Shown here: in pieces, positions 8,721 to 17,892 of the stretch
Numbering within the stretch: the first letter of the stretch is position 1
How the letters are laid out: the number at the start of each line of letters is the position of its first letter
Assembly (NCBI GenBank): GCA_018653085.1
Contig: JABIAY010000049.1
Location: 1-64,000 of the forward strand
Length of the DNA: 64,000 bases
From: Nitrospina sp.
GTDB taxonomy: Bacteria > Nitrospinota > Nitrospinia > Nitrospinales > VA-1
Reading direction: 5' to 3'
Position numbers and translations under genes: made by a program
The notes under the pieces: model-generated
The model's input: only the letters and a program-made list of their open reading frames with translations
Told to the model about the DNA's origin: nothing
Databases searched by the model: none

Positions 8721-9530
8721 ATGAATAGAAACCCCATTACAAACTCTATTTCAATGATAAAAAATAGAATGAAACCATTTGGATTTTGGGTTGCGCTCTC
8801 TGTTCTGTTTCTCTCTGCCTGCGGCGCGAATGTTGAAGACTGCTTGCAGGATGAAAGTTGTGGTCCTGTTATACAGGTGGCCAGCCATGACGGAACCCTT
8901 CCGGTGGATCCTTATGATCCTTTTTGGGATGAAGGACCTGTTGCCGTCAAGGTGGAACTCGGACCGCAGATGATCACAAATCCGAAATGGCCGAATCCTT
9001 CCACCAAAGAAGTTACAGTGCGTGCCGCAAAAAATAATTCAGGCCTGGCCATCATGCTGGAATGGGAGGATGCGACCCGGTCCAGCAACTTCGATCACTC
9101 GGCGTTATATGTTGACCGGGCGGCGGTGATGTTTCCGGTTACTGCCAGTAAGGAGGCCCCGTTGATCACCATGGGCGAAGCAGGAAAACCCGTCAATATC
9201 TGGCAATGGAAGGCGATAGGCGGAGAAAGGGGGCAACCGGGAGTGCGAGACAATTCCAAGTCCGAGCTTGATTACCAGACCATTGAGGATTTAAACGCCG
9301 AAGGGTATAGCACCCTGACCGACCAGCTTCAGCAGGATGTGCAGGGTGTTGCCAAATGGAAAAATAATAAATGGCGTCTGGTTTTCAATCGATCCTTAAC
9401 CAACGGCAATGGCGATGATGTGCAGTTTGAGCAATCGGTTTTAATGGCCATCGCAGTTTGGGACGGTTCTAATAAGGAACTGAACGGCCAAAAAGGCATC
9501 GCCGGCTGGCTTCTTTTGAGACTGGGTTAG
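8721..9530 (+). CDS. Lipoprotein with ethylbenzene-dehydrogenase-type heme domain
   Basis: About 269 residues from ATG 8721 (in-frame ATGs at 8754 and 8769 are equally possible). A lipoprotein signal ends in LFLSACG, giving a lipidated Cys. The rest resembles the EB_dh / DMSO-reductase-family gamma-subunit heme-b domain: VTVRAAKNNSGLAIMLEWED, AAVMFPV, VNIWQWKA, and a C-terminal VLMAIAVWDGSNKELNGQKG. Subunits of this kind pass electrons between a molybdoenzyme and periplasmic carriers; in nitrite oxidisers similar proteins are proposed NxrC. No nxrA or nxrB lies nearby, so the partner is unknown. The likely location is the periplasmic face of a membrane. Confidence 0.75.
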   Translation: MNRNPITNSISMIKNRMKPFGFWVALSVLFLSACGANVEDCLQDESCGPVIQVASHDGTLPVDPYDPFWDEGPVAVKVELGPQMITNPKWPNPSTKEVTVRAAKNNSGLAIMLEWEDATRSSNFDHSALYVDRAAVMFPVTASKEAPLITMGEAGKPVNIWQWKAIGGERGQPGVRDNSKSELDYQTIEDLNAEGYSTLTDQLQQDVQGVAKWKNNKWRLVFNRSLTNGNGDDVQFEQSVLMAIAVWDGSNKELNGQKGIAGWLLLRLG

Positions 9531-9534
9531 AGCG

Positions 9535-10482
9535 TCAACGGTTTGCTACTTCTTCCCCGTATTCTTTTTCAAGGTTGGTGTGAAACTTTTTCCAGGGGGC
9601 TTGCAGGGCGGGGATGAGTTTTTCTTTTAATTCGTCCGGGACGTAGTTGATTTTTTCCACCGGCCAGTCTTCCACAGCTTTTATGTTCAGGCCTTCTTTT
9701 CCGTAAGGAACTTTCAGGGCTTCTTCAAACCCGTAAACCAAAGCGTTTGAATAAACCTTGCGGTACTGCTCTTCGATGGCTTCTTCCGAATGCATTCCTT
9801 CCATAAACTGGCTGAATAAATCTTTGATGATGGGCTCGGCATGTTCAACGAAATCCGGAGTCAACGCGGCGTACAGGGTGAAGTAGGTTATGAGAACATC
9901 CTGTAATAGAAATTTAAGTTCCGAGCTGTCTTTTTTAGGTGGAACGGTATTGATATTTAAAAGTTCCTTGAGGACTTTGATGTTGCGGATCATGTCGTAG
10001 ATGATCGACTCCTCCCAGGTTGCCTCATTCCATACAAAAAAAGCGCGCACGAAGCTGGCTTTCCCTGTGGTGTCCCACATTTGCAGGGCGGTGGTGGGCC
10101 GCTCGTTGTTGGAGTAGGGGATGATCTCTCCCCAACGAGGGTCTACCAGATTCAATCCATAACGTTTAAAAGTAGTGCAAATCGTTTGCTGGTAGATCTC
10201 CATTAAACACTCAAAGTTTTCTACTTTGTTGAGAGGGCTGTTCTGCGGCAGGTTGACGATGGAATACAGCCGGGCGACCGGGGTCTTGGCTTGTCCATCG
10301 TCCAGGCCGACCATGTAGGAGCCCCCCCACATCCCGGCGGTAATGGGGATGCTGATCTTGTGCTGTTGCTTCATCTGTTGGGCAACGGATTCTCCAATGA
10401 CCTTGAAAAGGTTGTGGAGATAATAAAGGTTTACCCGATTGTCTTTGGGGTAAAGATGCCCCGGTAGAATTTTATATTGCAT
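9535..10482 (-). CDS. Conserved-looking hypothetical protein, 315 aa
   Basis: Starts MQYKILPGHLYPKDNRVNLY and has no signal peptide or membrane segment. It is mixed alpha/beta with long acidic/aromatic helices (IIYDMIRNIKVLKELLNIN; LLQDVLITYFTLYAALTPDF). No nucleotide-binding or catalytic motif stands out and I do not assign a family. It is convergent with the lipoprotein gene (4 bp between stops). ATG 10482 has only a weak upstream purine run. Base composition is like its neighbours. Confidence 0.7.
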   Translation of the reverse strand: MQYKILPGHLYPKDNRVNLYYLHNLFKVIGESVAQQMKQQHKISIPITAGMWGGSYMVGLDDGQAKTPVARLYSIVNLPQNSPLNKVENFECLMEIYQQTICTTFKRYGLNLVDPRWGEIIPYSNNERPTTALQMWDTTGKASFVRAFFVWNEATWEESIIYDMIRNIKVLKELLNINTVPPKKDSSELKFLLQDVLITYFTLYAALTPDFVEHAEPIIKDLFSQFMEGMHSEEAIEEQYRKVYSNALVYGFEEALKVPYGKEGLNIKAVEDWPVEKINYVPDELKEKLIPALQAPWKKFHTNLEKEYGEEVANR

Positions 10483-10578
10483 AGGCTATAAACGATAGGG
10501 ATTGAATCAAAAGAACAACCCTCCCAATGAAGAGAGGGAAATATTGAAAAAAGCTCTACTATGCTGAGTGGTTATTAG

Positions 10579-10640
10579 CCGTCACGTTTTCGGCGGTCGC
10601 GTTAGCGTCACCGCCACACTGCCCGCGGCCGCTGGCCGCT
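10579..10640. repeat. Palindromic interspersed repeat at the ilvD 3' end
   Basis: GTCACGTTTTCGGCGGTCGC and the following GTTAGCGTCACCGCC form the reverse complement of 44551-44587 (GGCGGTGACGCTTACGCGACCGCC AAAAGCGTGAG) with few differences. The right side, GCGGCCGCTGGCCGC, pairs with itself and contains the ilvD stop codon on the minus strand (GAC TAG CGGCCAGCGG). It is part of a repeat family that lies against gene ends in this window. Confidence 0.7.
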
Positions 10641-12327
10641 AGTCTGTGACTGCACCTTTGCTGGCTGAACCAACAAGTTTGGCGTATTTAGCCAGTACTC
10701 CCGTTTTATATTTTATTTCCGGGGCGATGAACTTCTTTCTTCGTTCTTCAAGTTCTTCATCGGACAACTGTACGTTCAACTGATTTTTCTCTATATCGAT
10801 GGTAATGGTATCGCCGTCTTTGATGAGACCGATTGTTCCGCCCAGTTGCGCTTCCGGTGCGATATGACCGATAACGATTCCATAGGTTCCTCCGGAAAAC
10901 CGACCATCGGTGATGAGAGCAACTTTGTCCCCCAGGCCCTTGCCGACAATGGCGGCGGTGGGCGCCAGCATTTCCCGCATACCCGGTCCCCCTCGTGGGC
11001 CTTCAAAACGAATGACCACGATATCGCCTGCCTGAACGCGGTCATCAAGAACGGCATCCAGACATTCCTCTTCCGAGTTGAAGACACGTGCAGGGCCTGT
11101 GATGTTCCGGGTTTTGACGCCGGAAACTTTTGCGACAGCTCCCTCTTCGCAGAGGTTGCCCTTCAGAATGACCAAATGACCTTCTGTAGCTTTGGGTCGA
11201 TCCAGTGGCAGGATGACATCCTGATCCTCGCGCGGTTGATCGGGAACGTCCGCCAGGTTTTCGGTTATGGTTTTCCCGGTTGCGGTCATACAGTCGCCAT
11301 GCAGGAGTCCAGCATTCAACAGCATCTTCATCACTTGTGGAATGCCGCCGGCATGGTGCAGGTCGATGGCAACATATTTGCCTGACGGTTTCAAATCACA
11401 AAACAGGGGAACCTTTTTTCGGATATCCTCGAAATCATCCATGGTCAACGGCACTCCGGCGGAGTGGGCGATGGCCAGAAGATGCAAGACGGCATTGGTG
11501 GAGCCGCCAACAGCCATAACGACCGTGATGGCATTTTCGAAGGCCTTGCGTGTCATGATGTCCCGGGGAAGTATATTTTTCTCGATCATATTTAAAAGGG
11601 TCTTGGCACTTTCTCCAGTGCTGATTTCCTTGTCCTTATCTTCATTGGCCATGGTGGAACTGTAGGGCAGACTCATGCCCATTGCTTCAAAGGCGGAAGA
11701 CATTGTGTTGGCGGTGAACATCCCGCCGCAGGAACCTAAACCCGGGCAGGCATTTTTTTCAATTGCAGTGAGCTCGTTTTTATCAATGGTGCCTGCTCCA
11801 AACTGTCCGACTGCCTCAAAAACACTGACAACGGTCAGGTCTTTGCCGTCCAGGTGACCGGGCTTGATAGTGCCACCATAAACAAAGAGTCCGGGAATAT
11901 TCAAGCGGGCCATGGCAATCATGGCTCCCGGCATATTTTTATCGCACCCGCCTATGCAGAGGACGGCATCCATGCTGGCACCTCGGCAAACGGTTTCTAT
12001 GGAGTCGGCGATCACTTCCCGGCTGACCAGGGAACATTTCATGCCTTCGGTTCCCATGGAGATGCCGTCACTGATCGTAATGGTTCCGAACATCTGCGGC
12101 ATGCCGCCACTTTCGCGGATTTGGGTCGAAGCGATGTCGGCGAGTTTGCCTAGCCCTGCGTTGCAGGGAGTGATCTCGCTTTGCCCATTGGCGATACCTA
12201 TGATGGGTTTATCGAAATCTTCATCGGTGAAGCCGACCGCGCGAAGCATGGCGCGGTTGGGGGAGCGTCGGTCTCCTTTGGTGATAGCCTGGCTTTTGGT
12301 GTTGAGCGGTTGTGATTTTTGCGTCAT
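10639..12327 (-). CDS. ilvD: Dihydroxy-acid dehydratase
   Basis: 562 residues, full length. It dehydrates 2,3-dihydroxyisovalerate and 2,3-dihydroxy-3-methylvalerate to the 2-keto acids in valine, isoleucine and leucine synthesis. Iron-sulfur ligands are visible at Cys55 (ITPCNAGL), Cys128 ([10 protein letters not shown]) and Cys200 ([14 protein letters not shown]); three cysteines suit the [2Fe-2S] type. The C-terminal substrate loop [10 protein letters not shown] is intact. ATG 12327 follows AAAGGAAAC. A palindrome sits just upstream of the ribosome site, and the stop codon falls inside an interspersed repeat. It stands alone, away from other ilv genes. Confidence 0.97.
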   Translation of the reverse strand: MTQKSQPLNTKSQAITKGDRRSPNRAMLRAVGFTDEDFDKPIIGIANGQSEITPCNAGLGKLADIASTQIRESGGMPQMFGTITISDGISMGTEGMKCSLVSREVIADSIETVCRGASMDAVLCIGGCDKNMPGAMIAMARLNIPGLFVYGGTIKPGHLDGKDLTVVSVFEAVGQFGAGTIDKNELTAIEKNACPGLGSCGGMFTANTMSSAFEAMGMSLPYSSTMANEDKDKEISTGESAKTLLNMIEKNILPRDIMTRKAFENAITVVMAVGGSTNAVLHLLAIAHSAGVPLTMDDFEDIRKKVPLFCDLKPSGKYVAIDLHHAGGIPQVMKMLLNAGLLHGDCMTATGKTITENLADVPDQPREDQDVILPLDRPKATEGHLVILKGNLCEEGAVAKVSGVKTRNITGPARVFNSEEECLDAVLDDRVQAGDIVVIRFEGPRGGPGMREMLAPTAAIVGKGLGDKVALITDGRFSGGTYGIVIGHIAPEAQLGGTIGLIKDGDTITIDIEKNQLNVQLSDEELEERRKKFIAPEIKYKTGVLAKYAKLVGSASKGAVTD

Positions 12328-12348
12328 CTTTGTTTCCTTTTAGTTCAC

Positions 12349-12366
12349 CTGTTAGAGGCCTAACAG
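12349..12366. promoter_or_regulatory. Perfect palindrome upstream of ilvD
   Basis: CTGTTAG-AGGC-CTAACAG, about 10 bp upstream of the ilvD ribosome binding site. There is no T-tract, so it is a possible repressor operator or leader hairpin rather than a terminator. Confidence 0.4.
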
Positions 12367-12413
12367 CATTATTTTATTCGATTTTAGATTTTAAGTTTCA
12401 TCAGAAAGCGAAA

Positions 12414-14039
12414 TCAGACTTCTGATATGACATTGACGGTGGGGCGGCGAAAATAACCGTCTCCATTCTGAGAATGCGCGATGGCGTAGTATACAGGATG
12501 TTTGGTCTCTTTTAAAAGGGCCTGGGACCCGGATATTTCAATTTCGTGGTCGAAAGGAATAATCGGTGTCTGGCGGTCCTGCTTCCATGTTTTGGCAGGG
12601 GACTTTGCGGACAAAATACCCGGAAGCCGGAACGATCTTTGGGAATACAGATAGTCCAGCTTCAGCAAATCCTGCTCCATTCGTGTGGGAGCCGGGTAAA
12701 ACGTGTCCTGGAAAATACGATAATACTCATCCAGAGAAACAGGATTCATCAACAATGCGTTCGTATCATGATATTCCAGCAGGCGGTTGAACAGTGTCAC
12801 CGGGTTCATTTTTTCGAGAAGGGCGTTAATGGAAAAACGGAACCGTTTGGAATTGTAGTAGCGATCAAAAATATCGACGAATTGTTTTAAATAGAGAACT
12901 TCCTCTGCCGATAAATCCTGATGCGAGATCAGTTCATAGGGAGGGGTGGACTGATAACGGTACTGGTGTTTTTCGACGAGGTTGTTGATGGGGGCTCCGG
13001 GAAGAAACTTGAGAAAACCCAATTGCAATTCATGGGGTCTCAGTGCCATTACCTGAGAGAAAGATTCTTTGATATGTTCCAGGGTTTCTCCGGGCAGGCC
13101 GAAAATCAGGTCGCAATGAAAATGAATGCGGTCTTGCTCCACCAGCTGCCGGATAGTTGCAAAAAGTTTCTGGTTGTTCTGTTTTCTTTGAATGGTTTCT
13201 TGAACGGATTCAGTGGTTGTTTGAATGCCAATCTCAAATTGAAACATTCCCGGGGGCACCGTTTCCAGGAAGTCCAGGATTTCCGGGGTTAAAATATCTC
13301 CCACCACTTCAAAATGAAATTCGTTGCCCTTGAACTGGGCCAGCCACTGCATCAGCTTTTTCATACGTTCCGGCTTGAGGTTGAAAGTGCGGTCGACGAA
13401 TTTAATTTTTTCAATACCGGCGGTGATGAGTTCTTTGATCTGCTTATGGATGGTGTCGTCATCGAAGTAGCGAACCGTTTTATCCAATGCGGATAAACAG
13501 AACGAGCAAAGGTAAGGGCACCCTCGGGATGTTTCAAAATAAACGATGCGGTTTTTAAGTTGAGGGAAGTCCTCTTTCAGGTAAGCGGGAGTGAGTTCAG
13601 GCAGATCGGTTCCGTAAGTTCGCCAGCGTTCAAGTATTTCATCGGATGGGGTTTCATTTTTGCGGGCCAGGTCGAGAAACTCCAGCCATTTTTTTTCTCC
13701 CTCGCCGGAAATAACTGGATAGGTGAGGGAACCCTCCTTTTCAAACGATACTTCCGGGCCGCCCACTACAATTTTAAGTTCTGGCATTTGTTTTTGCAGG
13801 CGTTCGATCAGCTCCAGACACTGGCTCCGGTTCCAGATATAAATGCCGACTCCCAGAACTTCTGGTCGGAGTTTCTGTATCTCTGCGGCAATTTTCCAGA
13901 CCGGCTGGTTGATGACAAATTCTCGAATCCATACATTTTGGTAGCCAGCGTTTCGGCTGGCATTTCTCAGATACCTCAAAGCTAAAGAGGAATGAATGAA
14001 TTTCGCGTTAAGCGTAATGAGTCCGATAGAGCGTTGCAT
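12414..14039 (-). CDS. B12-binding radical SAM protein (DUF4080-type)
   Basis: 541 residues. The N-terminal 1-130 is a cobalamin-binding Rossmann domain (VLGVGIYIWN, KIVVGGPEVSFE). The radical SAM domain follows with the cluster motif CPYLCSFC after FETSRG, then an HFHCDLIFGLPGET segment typical of the family. The C-terminal 170 residues resemble the DUF4080 extension (LFNRLLEYHDTNALLMNPVS). Such proteins use SAM and usually methylcobalamin; the substrate is unknown. GGGATATAG precedes ATG 14039. It is separated from mutM by about 265 bp of repeats. Confidence 0.85.
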   Translation of the reverse strand: MQRSIGLITLNAKFIHSSLALRYLRNASRNAGYQNVWIREFVINQPVWKIAAEIQKLRPEVLGVGIYIWNRSQCLELIERLQKQMPELKIVVGGPEVSFEKEGSLTYPVISGEGEKKWLEFLDLARKNETPSDEILERWRTYGTDLPELTPAYLKEDFPQLKNRIVYFETSRGCPYLCSFCLSALDKTVRYFDDDTIHKQIKELITAGIEKIKFVDRTFNLKPERMKKLMQWLAQFKGNEFHFEVVGDILTPEILDFLETVPPGMFQFEIGIQTTTESVQETIQRKQNNQKLFATIRQLVEQDRIHFHCDLIFGLPGETLEHIKESFSQVMALRPHELQLGFLKFLPGAPINNLVEKHQYRYQSTPPYELISHQDLSAEEVLYLKQFVDIFDRYYNSKRFRFSINALLEKMNPVTLFNRLLEYHDTNALLMNPVSLDEYYRIFQDTFYPAPTRMEQDLLKLDYLYSQRSFRLPGILSAKSPAKTWKQDRQTPIIPFDHEIEISGSQALLKETKHPVYYAIAHSQNGDGYFRRPTVNVISEV

Positions 14040-14117
14040 CTATATCCCGGTTTTGGTGATTGAGAGTTATTTTCGCCAAAAACCGGATGAATAGATAGCT
14101 TAAATTCTTTTAATTGA

Positions 14118-14220
14118 GCTTCCCCTCCCTTCATAGGGAGGGGTTAGGGGAGGGTTGGATTATGATCTCGTTCAGAAAAATCCACACCCCTCCTAGCCTC
14201 CCCTCATGAGAGGGGAGGAT
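14118..14220. repeat. Inverted-repeat intergenic element with two G/C-rich hairpins
   Basis: CCCCTCCC-TTCATA-GGGAGGGG (14122-14143) and CCTCCCCTC-ATGA-GAGGGGAGG (14197-14218) flank a central GGATTATGATCTC...AAAAATCC. The whole unit can fold on itself because GGGGAGGGTTGGAT pairs loosely with ATCCACACCCCTCC. Such elements are common non-coding repeats in bacterial intergenic regions. It lies between the radical SAM gene (transcribed away) and mutM. Confidence 0.7.
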
Positions 14221-14227
14221 CATTGGA

Positions 14228-14316
14228 ATTGAGTCCAGCGTCACGCTGGTTGAGCCGAGAGTATCGTTGCTAGCAGATAAATATATTGCTAGTTGGCCCC
14301 ACGCCTAGTGGGGTTG
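14228..14316. repeat. Composite interspersed repeat that supplies the mutM stop codon
   Basis: Contains all modules of the family: GAGTCCAGCGTCACGCTGG, then TTGAGCCGAGAG, then TTGCTAGCAGATAAATATAT, then TTGGCCCCACGCCTAGTGGGG. The last part, read on the minus strand, is CCCCACTAGGCGTGGGG, and its TAG is the mutM stop codon, so the final residues CQPH overlap the repeat. Related copies are at 17823, 23170, 25495, 44423, 49940, 50878 and others. Confidence 0.8.
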
Positions 14317-15123
14317 GCAGGTTTTGCAGAAGAAAGTGGATCGGTTGGAATGGATCATGCGGGATATGGGGGTTTCACATTTTTGACACGGTTCGCCCTC
14401 TTTGCCGTAGACGGATAGTTGTATGGCATAGTATCCGGCATCGCCGCTGGGATTGAAGAAATCGCGCAAGGTGGTTCCTCCAGCGGAGATACTTTTTTCC
14501 AGAGTGGAGCGCACGCAAGAAAGGAGGCGGTCCCATTCAGCAAGAGTGACCCTTCCTGCTTTTCGTTTAGGGTTGATGCCTGCCTGGAACAGGGATTCGC
14601 AGGCGTAGATATTTCCGATTCCCGCGATGCGTTTCGCATCCATGATGAACGTCTTAATGGGGGACCGGCATTTTTTAGCCAGGCTTTTCATGGCCTTTGC
14701 GTTGGCATCCGGCGAAAACGGGTCCGGTCCCATTTTGTCCAGCAAGGGATGTCTCCCGCTTTTTGGCACCCAGAGTATGCATCCGAAACGTCTCGGGTCG
14801 ACATAGTGCAGACAGGTTTTGGAATCAAACCGGAAAGTAGCGTGTGTATGTTTTTCCTGAGGGGTCATGGACTCCTGCAGGGAAACATGCCCGCTCATAC
14901 CCAGATGTAAGAGCATGGCTCCATTGGGAACCTGCAAAAGCAGATATTTGCCGTTGCGTTGGATTTCGGAAACTACTTGATTGGCGAATTGCTTACGCAA
15001 AGTTGCCTGGGGAATGGGAAAGCGGATGTCTTTTCGGTAGAACTTGAGTGCCGTGCAGGTTTTGTCGACGACTAAAGGAAGAAGAGCCCGCCTAAGGGTT
15101 TCGACTTCAGGTAGCTCAGGCAT
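14305..15123 (-). CDS. mutM: Formamidopyrimidine-DNA glycosylase
   Basis: 272 residues from ATG 15123 (MPELPEVETLRR); after Met removal Pro1 is the Schiff-base nucleophile and Glu2 the acid. It excises 8-oxoguanine and FaPy bases with beta/delta lyase activity. The helix-two-turn-helix AKRIAGIGNIYACESLF and the C-terminal zinc finger (CQKC...CKTC) are present. The five extra residues of a longer frame (start 15138) would put Pro out of place. It is the last gene of the xerC-to-mutM run, 29 bp after grpE. Its stop lies inside an interspersed repeat. Confidence 0.95.
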   Translation of the reverse strand: MPELPEVETLRRALLPLVVDKTCTALKFYRKDIRFPIPQATLRKQFANQVVSEIQRNGKYLLLQVPNGAMLLHLGMSGHVSLQESMTPQEKHTHATFRFDSKTCLHYVDPRRFGCILWVPKSGRHPLLDKMGPDPFSPDANAKAMKSLAKKCRSPIKTFIMDAKRIAGIGNIYACESLFQAGINPKRKAGRVTLAEWDRLLSCVRSTLEKSISAGGTTLRDFFNPSGDAGYYAIQLSVYGKEGEPCQKCETPISRMIHSNRSTFFCKTCQPH

Positions 15124-15152
15124 GAATGCCCCCGCCACGATGGGGCAGGGCG

Positions 15153-15776
15153 TTATTTTTCCTCTTTAGCACTTTCTTCAGCTTTCTTTTTTTTCTTAGC
15201 GGGCTTTTTTGCAATCACTACTTTAGCGGATTGAAGAATGCGCCCATTCAAGGTATAGCCTTTAGAGTATTCCTGAATCACAGTATTTTCATCATGGTCT
15301 GCCGATTCCTGCTGGGTCATGACTTCATGCAGGTTCGGATCAAAAGGTTTTCCGAGGGCTTCAATCGCTTCCACTTTTTGGTTTTTGAGGAACGTGGCGA
15401 ACTGTTTCTGGATCATTTCAACGCCTTCTTTGAAAGTTTCCAGGGAAGTATTAGAGGCATCCAGGGCTCTATCCAGATTGTCATTGACCTGTATCAGTTC
15501 TTTCAGGAGCCGTTGGTTGGCAAATTGAACGGCATCTTCCTTGTCTTTGACCAGTCGTTTGCGAAAATTTTCAAGATCGGCCTTTTCTCTGAGGAAGTCG
15601 CCTTTTTGTTCGGCGAGCTCCTGATCCTTTTTCTCCAATTGCTGTTGAAGTTCTTCGAGGGGGTCGAGCTCTTTTTCCTCTTCGACAACGGCATCTTCTT
15701 CCAGATCCTGAATTTCCTGTTCTTCTTCCTGTTCTTTTTCAACAGGTTCTTCTGTTGCTTTTTCCTTGGATGTCAC
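15153..15776 (-). CDS. grpE: GrpE nucleotide exchange factor
   Basis: 207 residues. It exchanges nucleotide on DnaK. An acidic N-terminus (EEEQEIQDLEEDAVVEEEKE) leads into the long dimerising coiled coil, and the beta-domain signature appears as PNLHEVMTQQESADHDENTV...GYTLNGRILQSAKVVIAK near the C-terminus. A Lys/Glu tail ends the protein. The GTG start at 15776 lies five bases after the hrcA TGA, with AGGGAG inside the hrcA end as ribosome site. dnaK and dnaJ do not follow here. Confidence 0.95.
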   Translation of the reverse strand: MTSKEKATEEPVEKEQEEEQEIQDLEEDAVVEEEKELDPLEELQQQLEKKDQELAEQKGDFLREKADLENFRKRLVKDKEDAVQFANQRLLKELIQVNDNLDRALDASNTSLETFKEGVEMIQKQFATFLKNQKVEAIEALGKPFDPNLHEVMTQQESADHDENTVIQEYSKGYTLNGRILQSAKVVIAKKPAKKKKKAEESAKEEK

Positions 15777-15780
15777 CTTT

Positions 15781-16842
15781 TCAAACTCCCTGATTTTCAG
15801 AAATTAATTTGGAAACTATTTTGGCGGTATGGTTCACGATGGAAATGATGCGCTTATAATCCATTCTTTTAGACCCAAAAACAGCCAGTGTGCCAACATT
15901 TTCATTTCCCAGTTGATAATTTTGTGCGATCAGACTGCAGTTCCCCATTTCTTCCTGGAGATTTTCCTCGCCGATCAATATGGTCATTCCATCATGGTGC
16001 AGGCAAAGGTCGAGCAGGTTGATCAATTTGGTTTTTTCTTCGAGAGTAAACAGAAGAGCCTTGATCTTGCTGATATCCGCTGTGAACTCAGGCTGGTCGA
16101 GCAGATTCAAGGCACCTTCTACAATCAGTTCGCTACTTTCCTTTTCTTCCACAAACAGAGCGGCGGAAAGGGCGTGGGCCTTACTTGCAAGCTGGTTGTA
16201 ATGTTCTTTTTCGAGCCGTAACCGTTTCAGCAATTCCCGCAGGATACTTTTGATGGGTTTTCCGCTGAACTCACTGTTGAGATAATTTGAAATTGAGGTC
16301 AGTTGATCCTGGGTCATGTCCGCATCGATGGGAAGCACTTTGTTTTGCAGGATGCCTTGCTCGGAGAAGAAGACTGCCAGTGCCGCCTCAGGCGCCACTT
16401 TGGTAAACTCAATATGCTTGAAACAGGCACTTGAAAAACTGGGAAGCATGACCAGTCCTGTTTGCTGGGAAACCGTGGAAAGGTTTTCGCAGGCCTGCTC
16501 GAGTAGTCCTTGAAGATTTTTTTTCTCAAGGGGATATTCAAGCTCAGGGGCTTCCGACAGAACCTCGGCCTTCATTAAAAAACTTTGCGGGCGCAGAAGG
16601 TGGTCGACATAAAACCGGTAGCCTTTATCGGTGGGAATGCGGCCTGCCGATTTATGCGGTTGATTCAGAAGCCCCTTTTCCTCTAAATCCGCCATTACAT
16701 TTCTGAGTGTGGCGGAGCTGAGGTGCTCAGGGTGGCTCTTGGCTACCGTGCGTGAGCCCACAGGTTCTGCAGTTTCGATATATTTATCGATGACTGCCAA
16801 TAGAACCGCTTTGCTTCTTTCATCTAGTAATGAAGAACTCAT
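15781..16842 (-). CDS. hrcA: Heat-inducible transcription repressor HrcA
   Basis: 353 residues. The N-terminal winged helix (LLAVIDKYIETAEPVGSRTV; SSATLRNVMADLEEKGLL) and the dimer/GAF-like HrcA domain are both complete. It represses heat-shock operons by binding CIRCE sites and depends on GroEL. No CIRCE (TTAGCACTC-N9-GAGTGCTAA) was found before hrcA or anywhere I looked in the upstream run, so its targets are elsewhere. The gene starts 37 bp after argB and is followed at once by grpE. Confidence 0.95.
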   Translation of the reverse strand: MSSSLLDERSKAVLLAVIDKYIETAEPVGSRTVAKSHPEHLSSATLRNVMADLEEKGLLNQPHKSAGRIPTDKGYRFYVDHLLRPQSFLMKAEVLSEAPELEYPLEKKNLQGLLEQACENLSTVSQQTGLVMLPSFSSACFKHIEFTKVAPEAALAVFFSEQGILQNKVLPIDADMTQDQLTSISNYLNSEFSGKPIKSILRELLKRLRLEKEHYNQLASKAHALSAALFVEEKESSELIVEGALNLLDQPEFTADISKIKALLFTLEEKTKLINLLDLCLHHDGMTILIGEENLQEEMGNCSLIAQNYQLGNENVGTLAVFGSKRMDYKRIISIVNHTAKIVSKLISENQGV

Positions 16843-16879
16843 TGTCTCAGGTGACGTTGATTAGTTTTCGGAATTTTGT

Positions 16880-17794
16880 TCATGCTGATAAATCATTAAT
16901 CAGGTCTTTGGCTTTTTCCACGATCTGGGTTCCAATTCCTTCTGCGGTAAAAATTTCAAGTAACAGGGCGTGCCGGATGCGGCCATCAATGATATGAGTC
17001 TTATGCACTCCAGATTTGAGGGCATCCAGGCAACAATTAACTTTGGGTAGCATTCCATCTCGAATGACTTTGCTTCGGGTCAAGTCGGAAGCCTGTTTTC
17101 GGGTCAAGCTGGACTGTAGTTTTCCGGCTTTATTTTTAACGCCTTCGGTATCGGTCATTAAAACCAGTTTCTCAGCTTTTAAGGCAGACGCGATCTTTTC
17201 CGCCACAAAGTCGGCGTTGATATTGAGAGTCTCCCCTTTTTCCCCTTTGGCAATCGGGGCGATAACGGGAATAAATTCGTTCTGGTCCAGAGTCTCCAGG
17301 ATGCGCGGGTTCACTTTAGTGATTTCGCCCACCAGGCCCAGGTCAATAATTTCCGGTCGATCCATCTCCGGTGACTGTTTCACCTTTTTATACCGTTTCG
17401 CAAAAATCATGTCACCGTCCTTGCCGGTGATGCCCACTGCATTGCCGCCTTGCTGGTTGATCAGGGAAACGATTTCCTTATTCACTTTTCCACCAAGAAC
17501 CATTTCTACCACATCAATCGTTTCTTTGCTGGTCACGCGTTGTCCTTCAATAAACCGGGATTGAATTCCCAGAGCCTTGAGGGTTTTGTCGATCTGCGGA
17601 CCGCCTCCGTGAACCACAACCGGATTGATGCCAATGTATTTCATCATGACAATATCAAGGGCAAAGTTTTCCTTGAGGTCGTCCGAAACCATGGCACTGC
17701 CACCGTACTTGATGACAATGGTCTTGCCGTAGAAGCTCTTGATATAAGGAAGAGCTTCTAAAAGAATTTCTGCTTTTTGAATGAGTTTTTTCAT
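16880..17794 (-). CDS. argB: Acetylglutamate kinase
   Basis: 304 residues. It phosphorylates N-acetylglutamate, the second step of arginine synthesis. Amino-acid-kinase motifs are in place: TIVIKYGGSAM (Lys of the phosphate site), VVHGGGPQI, NINADFVAEKIA, and VLMTDTEGVKNK. The C-terminal DGRIRHALLLEIFT matches the arginine-sensitive class ending, so feedback control is plausible. It lies between hslU and hrcA, an arrangement probably reflecting simple co-transcription. A repeat element occupies the hslU-argB gap. Confidence 0.96.
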   Translation of the reverse strand: MKKLIQKAEILLEALPYIKSFYGKTIVIKYGGSAMVSDDLKENFALDIVMMKYIGINPVVVHGGGPQIDKTLKALGIQSRFIEGQRVTSKETIDVVEMVLGGKVNKEIVSLINQQGGNAVGITGKDGDMIFAKRYKKVKQSPEMDRPEIIDLGLVGEITKVNPRILETLDQNEFIPVIAPIAKGEKGETLNINADFVAEKIASALKAEKLVLMTDTEGVKNKAGKLQSSLTRKQASDLTRSKVIRDGMLPKVNCCLDALKSGVHKTHIIDGRIRHALLLEIFTAEGIGTQIVEKAKDLINDLSA

Positions 17795-17822
17795 AGCGTG
17801 TTTGAAGCAGGTAGCAATAGTT

Positions 17823-17892
17823 TGTTAAGCCGAGAAGACATTTGCCTGCCAGATAAATGTATTGCCAGTCACCCGCGGAGGTTCTCCGCGCT
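17823..17892. repeat. Interspersed repeat between hslU and argB
   Basis: TTAAGCCGAGAAGACATTTG, then CCTGCCAGATAAATGTATTGC, then CGCGGAGG-TTCT-CCGCG. The first modules match the copies at 14228 and 25495. The terminal hairpin directly follows the hslU stop (TTA TAG CGCGGAG) on the minus strand and may stabilise the mRNA end. Confidence 0.7.

Noticed and set aside
8721-9530. Firm naming as nxrC
   Set aside because: Only the domain type and lipobox are visible; no nxrA/nxrB neighbours, so the name would be over-reach.
15126-15848. 240-residue plus-strand frame opposite grpE
   Set aside because: Phe/Leu-rich mirror of the Lys/Glu-rich grpE coding strand; grpE is unambiguous and no ribosome site supports the frame.
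15781-17000. CIRCE operator for HrcA
   Set aside because: No TTAGCACTC-N9-GAGTGCTAA or close relative was found upstream of hrcA or argB.
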